DNA of 64,000 nt from contig MCGO01000007.1 in NCBI GenBank assembly GCA_002104985.1, positions 310,001 through 374,000 on the forward strand. Direction: 5' to 3'. The notes beneath the pieces are model-generated. The model ran no database searches. It was not told the DNA's origin and saw only the letters and a program-made list of their open reading frames with translations. This document shows, in pieces, positions 60,150 to 64,000 of the stretch; the first letter of the stretch is position 1; each line of letters starts with the position of its first letter. Position numbers and translations under genes: made by a program. Origin of the DNA: Rhizoclosmatium globosum (Eukaryota; Chytridiomycota; Chytridiomycetes; Chytridiales; Chytriomycetaceae).

Positions 60150-61758
60150 CTATTTAAAACACAATAAATACTTAAATAACTTCTTATTTATTAAATAACG
60201 GAGGATTAATTCAAAAACGAATATCAGGAACACCTCAACCAAGTCACTCTTGTAGTCGTGAAAATAGATGTCATCTTCATAACCAAAATAACTCGTTACT
60301 GCAAATACCGCACGCATAACTAATCTTCCTAGGTACATTGACCAAGGCCCCGATGCCGCTGCCTGTTCCACATCTTCTGCGAAAGCCCATTAATTTTATG
60401 GACACGGTCCAAACGAACTTGGTTGTACACTTTGTAGATTTGTGAATAGTCACCACGAAAGTGACTGAAGAGGGCCCCGATTGTTCCTGCATCCTCAAAG
60501 GCTTGATTCAATCCTTGTCCATAAGTTGGCAAGGTTCCGTGAGCAGCATCTCCAACCAAAACCACTCTTCCACTGTGAAGGATTGGCAAGTCTGGCAAAT
60601 AGTAGAGAGAAACTCGAGTGATGCGCTGAGCATGTTGAATACAGTTGACAACACTCGATGGAGCACCCCAAGACTTCACAAGAGCTGCTAAAGCTGCAGC
60701 ATCACTTGGGAGAGTCGAGACGGGCGCCAATCCTCATTATCACGACCTTCTGAGGAGTTGCAATATTTCTCTCAGTGACAGCAAAGGTGGCATAATTCTT
60801 TCCACTGCGAACCTGGAAGACACTCGTCCCATTCAACGGATTCGCGTAAATTCCAATACTTTGGTCAAAGTCAACCAATGTTCCATCTGCCGCAACTCCT
60901 CGCTGCAACACTCCAAGCCACCCAGTTCCGCAGACGACTGGTTTTGGGGAGTCCGGGAATATCAAGCGACGAGTTACGGAATGGATTCCATCCGCACCAA
61001 TAACAAGATCGGAAGTGATTGAATCTCCATCGTCAAAGTAGACTGTCACAGAATCCTCATGTTGCTCAAGGTTCACGATTTTCTTGCCTGTCCGAACTTT
61101 GATTCCAAGAGCGTGGGCTTCCTCCATCAAAGCGCCGTGAAGGTCAGACCTCATGACATGTAGTGGCGGGATGTAATCCGGGTGATTTGCTTGGATTTCA
61201 CGAGTGATGACATCCTGAATTACAATGGTTAGTATGATGCAAGAGACGTGGATTTGAGAAGTACATACCGATCCATCCATCAACATCATTTCATTTCCCT
61301 CAGATGCGCGGTGCCTCTCAGTTGTTCGAGCTTCTCAAGGAGGCCCAAGTCCTTCAACACCCTCAATCCATTTGTCACCATTCCAACACCCCCACCCACT
61401 TCTCCGAAATGGACTGCGCCGTCATAATTAGATTCGTTTGGTTCTTGTTGAGGCTTAGGACGCGGTGGAATAACTTTATCAAACAGTGTGGGCTATTCTC
61501 AGTTGGATGAGGATTTTTGACAGCCAGACGAACGCATTGAAACCTTACCTCGAAGCCCTGCTTCTTAAGAGCAATAGCAGTCACAACGCCGGCAAGCCCA
61601 CAGCCAATGATGGCGATACGTTTGTTCGTCAAAGTCACGTCTGATTCACCTCCATTTCCAAGAGTGAAACTTGATTCAGAACCTTCACGGTGCGCTGTCA
61701 AATCGCTGGAGGCCGAAGTAGATCGGTTGTACGCGGTATCTTCGTGTTCTGTAGACAT
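60150..61758 (-). pseudogene. FAD-dependent monooxygenase with several frameshifts
   Basis: Start ATG at 61758; exon 1 is 61549-61758, then an intron to 61492. Salicylate-hydroxylase-like layout: KRIAIIGCGLAGVVTAIALKKQGFE (FAD-binding GxGxxG, written in two parts), GGGVGMVTNGLRVLKDLGL, VITREIQANHPDYIPPLHVMRSDLH as shorter blocks, DLVIGADGIHSVTR (DG motif), SGRVVLVGDAAHGTLPTYGQG (GD motif) and a C-terminal hydrophobic tail. Conserved blocks lie in different frames, with single-base shifts at ~61320, ~60720 and ~60390. Either the gene is dying or the sequence has indel errors; start, FAD motifs and C-terminus are all still present. Substrate (an aromatic compound in most relatives) cannot be assigned. 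Confidence 0.7.
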
Positions 61759-61948
61759 GATGCGTTTTTGAGGCGCGATGATTTGAAATCAGATTTTTAG
61801 CCCCTTTTCCTTTGCAAATTGGCTATTTACTAACTATTTATGGGCAGTTCTGGATTTGCTGTGTTTCGTGGAAGTGCGCACTTGTAAAACCACTCCTTTT
61901 CCAAAACTCTTCAAAACTACCAAAACAACGCCTCACTCAACACTCAAA

Positions 61949-62374
61949 ATGTGTGGTGCATGCAATGGTCGTCGATTAACGCCTCGCGATAAGCTTTGGT
62001 GGATCCGCGTTCTTCCAACCCAGTATCTCATAATGCCTGTAACCTTTCTCGTCCTTGAATCCGCAATCATCTATTGGTTTAGATCTAACATTGCCATCGC
62101 TATTTTGTCCATTCTCCTCCTAATACTTTCAGGGATGGTATGGTTTGTGATGGTTTTGGTGTATACGCTTCTCGGCGCCATGCATTGCCAACGGGAGCAA
62201 CCTCACGACTTTGAACGTAATCGAGACGGCTGCATATGGGCACTACAGTGTTTGTTATTGATGAAGTGGGCGTGGAAGATTGATTTACGCTTTGGGATTC
62301 GTGGAGCGCACTCGTTTGAAATGTTGCATAGCCATGAAGCTACCACTGATCAGTTACCACTTTACGCAAAATAA
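61949..62374 (+). CDS. DKLWW-family membrane protein, copy 1
   Basis: 141 aa, single exon, start ATG at 61949 (MCGACNGRRL). Begins with a short Cys-containing head, then PRDKLWWIRVLPTQY, two hydrophobic spans (IMPVTFLVLESAIIYWF; IAIAILSILLLILSGMV with following residues) and WALQCLLLMKWAWK near the C-terminus. The same framework recurs in the next gene and, weaker, in the third, so these are tandem paralogues. No known family recognised. Confidence 0.65.
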   Translation: MCGACNGRRLTPRDKLWWIRVLPTQYLIMPVTFLVLESAIIYWFRSNIAIAILSILLLILSGMVWFVMVLVYTLLGAMHCQREQPHDFERNRDGCIWALQCLLLMKWAWKIDLRFGIRGAHSFEMLHSHEATTDQLPLYAK

Positions 62375-62550
62375 AATATGAAATGAAAAGCTCTGAATGT
62401 GTTATTCAGTCCACATTGGCGTTGCAATGAAGGCCTCTCAACACAAAGTGATAGGTCGCTGCGAGATACACACTCAATTGGCGGACTCGTACTCTGCTTC
62501 CGTGGAACTTCCGTGAAATCCGCACAGCCACACCAATCCTCCACACAAAA

Positions 62551-63138
62551 ATGTGCAACAACTGCTACTCTCGTCCTCTCAAACCTCGGGACAAGTTATG
62601 GTGGACTCGTACTCTCCCGATACAGTATATCTTGCCTCCTGTGATGTTTGTGGCGATTGAGTGCGGCATCATTTACCTCTCCAACCTTGCAGCGAGAATT
62701 GTACTATCCTGCGTTGCGTCCGCAATCTTGTATCTCACTACTGTCTTTTGGTATCACAATGCCTATCTGCACTTGCCACGCTGGAGGTCTTTGATAACCC
62801 TGACGAATGTAGCCTACTCCACCATCTTTCTTCTTGCCCAGTTCTTTGTTCTATACATTATGGACATTGTAATTTTGAGGATCTTCCTGGCCATCATTGC
62901 ACTTGGTGTTCATTTGGCGTCGACGCATTTGTTCCTATTCGCACTCCATCATGAGCCAGGAATCTTGGATCGGGCGGAAACCGACGATTATGACTTTGAA
63001 ACCGATTTTGATGGTTTCTTGTGGGCACTGCAATGTGTCGTCACTCTCAAGTGGATTTGGAAGTTTGAAACAGACTTTGGAAAATGGGGAGGTCAGAAGC
63101 CCGTCAGTCATATTGCAGAGATGGAAGAAAGATTGTAA
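62551..63138 (+). CDS. DKLWW-family membrane protein, copy 2
   Basis: 195 aa, single exon (MCNNCYSRPL). Shares KPRDKLWWTRTLPIQY, PPVMFVAIECGIIYL and FLWALQCVVTLKWIWKFE with copy 1 but has two extra membrane spans between them (VLSCVASAILYLTTVFWY; TIFLLAQFFVLYIMDIV). The paired Cys of the head (MCxxC) is shared by copies 1 and 2. 176 bp separate it from copy 1. Confidence 0.65.
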   Translation: MCNNCYSRPLKPRDKLWWTRTLPIQYILPPVMFVAIECGIIYLSNLAARIVLSCVASAILYLTTVFWYHNAYLHLPRWRSLITLTNVAYSTIFLLAQFFVLYIMDIVILRIFLAIIALGVHLASTHLFLFALHHEPGILDRAETDDYDFETDFDGFLWALQCVVTLKWIWKFETDFGKWGGQKPVSHIAEMEERL

Positions 63139-63207
63139 ATAAAATTAGGACTGTTTAATGTAATTGTGTGCAACTCATGATGGCTGAAGTCAAATTAAAA
63201 GTTAGAT

Positions 63208-63912
63208 ATGGAAACTCAAGCTCAGTCCGCAGACACGCCCACGCCCACACCAATTCACTTGCTGCCACTGTACAAAGTGTACTGGACACACATTCTCCCT
63301 CGATGGCACGTTCCTTTGATTGCAACTGCGGCGCTGATGTACGAGGCCAGCAACGTTCGCTTCGCCGACTTCACCGCGCGGATCATCGTGTCTGTTCTTG
63401 TGTTCTGCGCGACCGGATTCTTCTTCTTCGCGGCCGTGCTCCACGTTGTCGTCCTGGGAATCCAGTCGTGTCGCTGTCAGAATGTGCTGACCGAGGACTT
63501 TTACTTCTCCAACCACGGCCACAGAGCTGCAACACGAGCAAGGCAGTGGTGGTTCAAGCATGTTCTTCCGTTGATGTATCGTCCGGTTACTCCTCCGTGG
63601 CTCGCTGTGGCGGTGGAATTTTCAATACCTTATGTCCTGCCAAAAACCGACGCTGCAGGCAACCCCGTCAGAAGATATGGAATCGCAATATGTGCATTGT
63701 TGTTCATATCGTTTTTATGGTCCTGTACTGTCTTTCGTATGTCACGGCTGAGTCTTGGCTGTCGTTGCAAAGACGCACAGAGTTTGGGCGACCCAGACTT
63801 TGAGACATACGCAAGTGCTCTAAAATGGGCTATCCTTGGTTCCACAACGCCGAAACGGTTACTGAAGTCAGACTTGCTTGTTGCGGAAAGTGGAGAGGAG
63901 AAAGAGAAATGA
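63208..63912 (+). CDS. DKLWW-family membrane protein, copy 3 (divergent, doubled)
   Basis: 234 aa, single exon, 69 bp after copy 2. Two halves each resemble the unit: YKVYWTHILPRWHVPLIATA plus spans, then RQWWFKHVLPLMYRPVTPPW, VAVEFSIPYVL and a C-terminal YASALKWAILG. The CRC and CRCKD motifs follow membrane spans on both halves. The Cys head is replaced by a Thr/Pro-rich start. Likely an internally duplicated paralogue. Confidence 0.6.
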   Translation: METQAQSADTPTPTPIHLLPLYKVYWTHILPRWHVPLIATAALMYEASNVRFADFTARIIVSVLVFCATGFFFFAAVLHVVVLGIQSCRCQNVLTEDFYFSNHGHRAATRARQWWFKHVLPLMYRPVTPPWLAVAVEFSIPYVLPKTDAAGNPVRRYGIAICALLFISFLWSCTVFRMSRLSLGCRCKDAQSLGDPDFETYASALKWAILGSTTPKRLLKSDLLVAESGEEKEK

Positions 63913-64000
63913 GATTCCTGGAAGACAGGTGAAAGCCTCATGATTCATGTATTATTCTTAATAAGAAATTTATAAGAAGTTTAGTCTGATTGAATGTGGA

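Overview
The window reads as nuclear DNA of a fungus, probably an early-diverging, chytrid-like one. Genes are dense and lie on both strands. They are split by many short introns (about 40-95 nt, GT...AG, often with a CTAAC/CTAAT-like branch site). The set of conserved genes is eukaryotic: PARG, mitochondrial Holliday-junction resolvase, BLM/SGS1-type RecQ, IPP isomerase, poly(A) polymerase, CDC6 and a DUF3638/DUF3645 giant protein. There are no operons, Shine-Dalgarno sites or CRISPR arrays. Placement as a chytrid is an inference from gene content (PARG, a Crinkler-like N-terminus, DUF3638) and cannot be proved from the window.

Layout. 1-4.6 kb: PARG (minus, cut by the window edge), a 2OG-Fe(II) oxygenase (plus) and a Cce1/Ydc2-type resolvase (plus). 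4.6-6.8 kb: gene-poor, with a foldback. 6.77-13.47 kb: a complete Ty1/copia retrotransposon on the minus strand, with 294-bp LTRs identical on reading and a 5-bp target duplication. Its gag-pol reading frame is continuous only if six spliceosomal-type introns are removed. 13.9-15.2 kb: a three-RRM protein. 16.2-17.9 kb: a decayed MSH3. 18.9-21.2 kb: a 342-bp tandem array. 21.5-25.9 kb: a ubinuclein-like gene and, on the opposite strand, a multi-exon gene with a Crinkler-like N-terminus. 26-29.4 kb: two unknown genes and decayed duplicates of one of them.

29.4-38.2 kb is a head-to-tail minus-strand group: RecQ helicase, IPP isomerase with a presequence, poly(A) polymerase fused to an RBM18-type RRM, and a small mitochondrial protein. 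38.5-41.5 kb: a GPI-type surface protein and CDC6 (plus). 42.3-51.1 kb: the DUF3638/DUF3645 giant (minus). 51.3-53.8 kb: an endonuclease/exonuclease/phosphatase-fold protein and a small unknown (plus). 54-61.8 kb, minus: an unknown basic protein, tRNA-Asp(GTC), a Cys-rich protein, an RS-rich protein and a frameshifted FAD monooxygenase. 61.9-63.9 kb: three tandem paralogues of an unrecognised membrane-protein family (plus).

Several genes act in DNA replication and repair (resolvase, RecQ, CDC6, MSH3 remnant, PARG) or RNA processing (PAP, RRM protein, RS protein), but nothing indicates a co-regulated cluster. Exon joins were made by eye from splice signals and reading-frame continuity. Several conserved genes carry single-base frameshifts that may be assembly errors.
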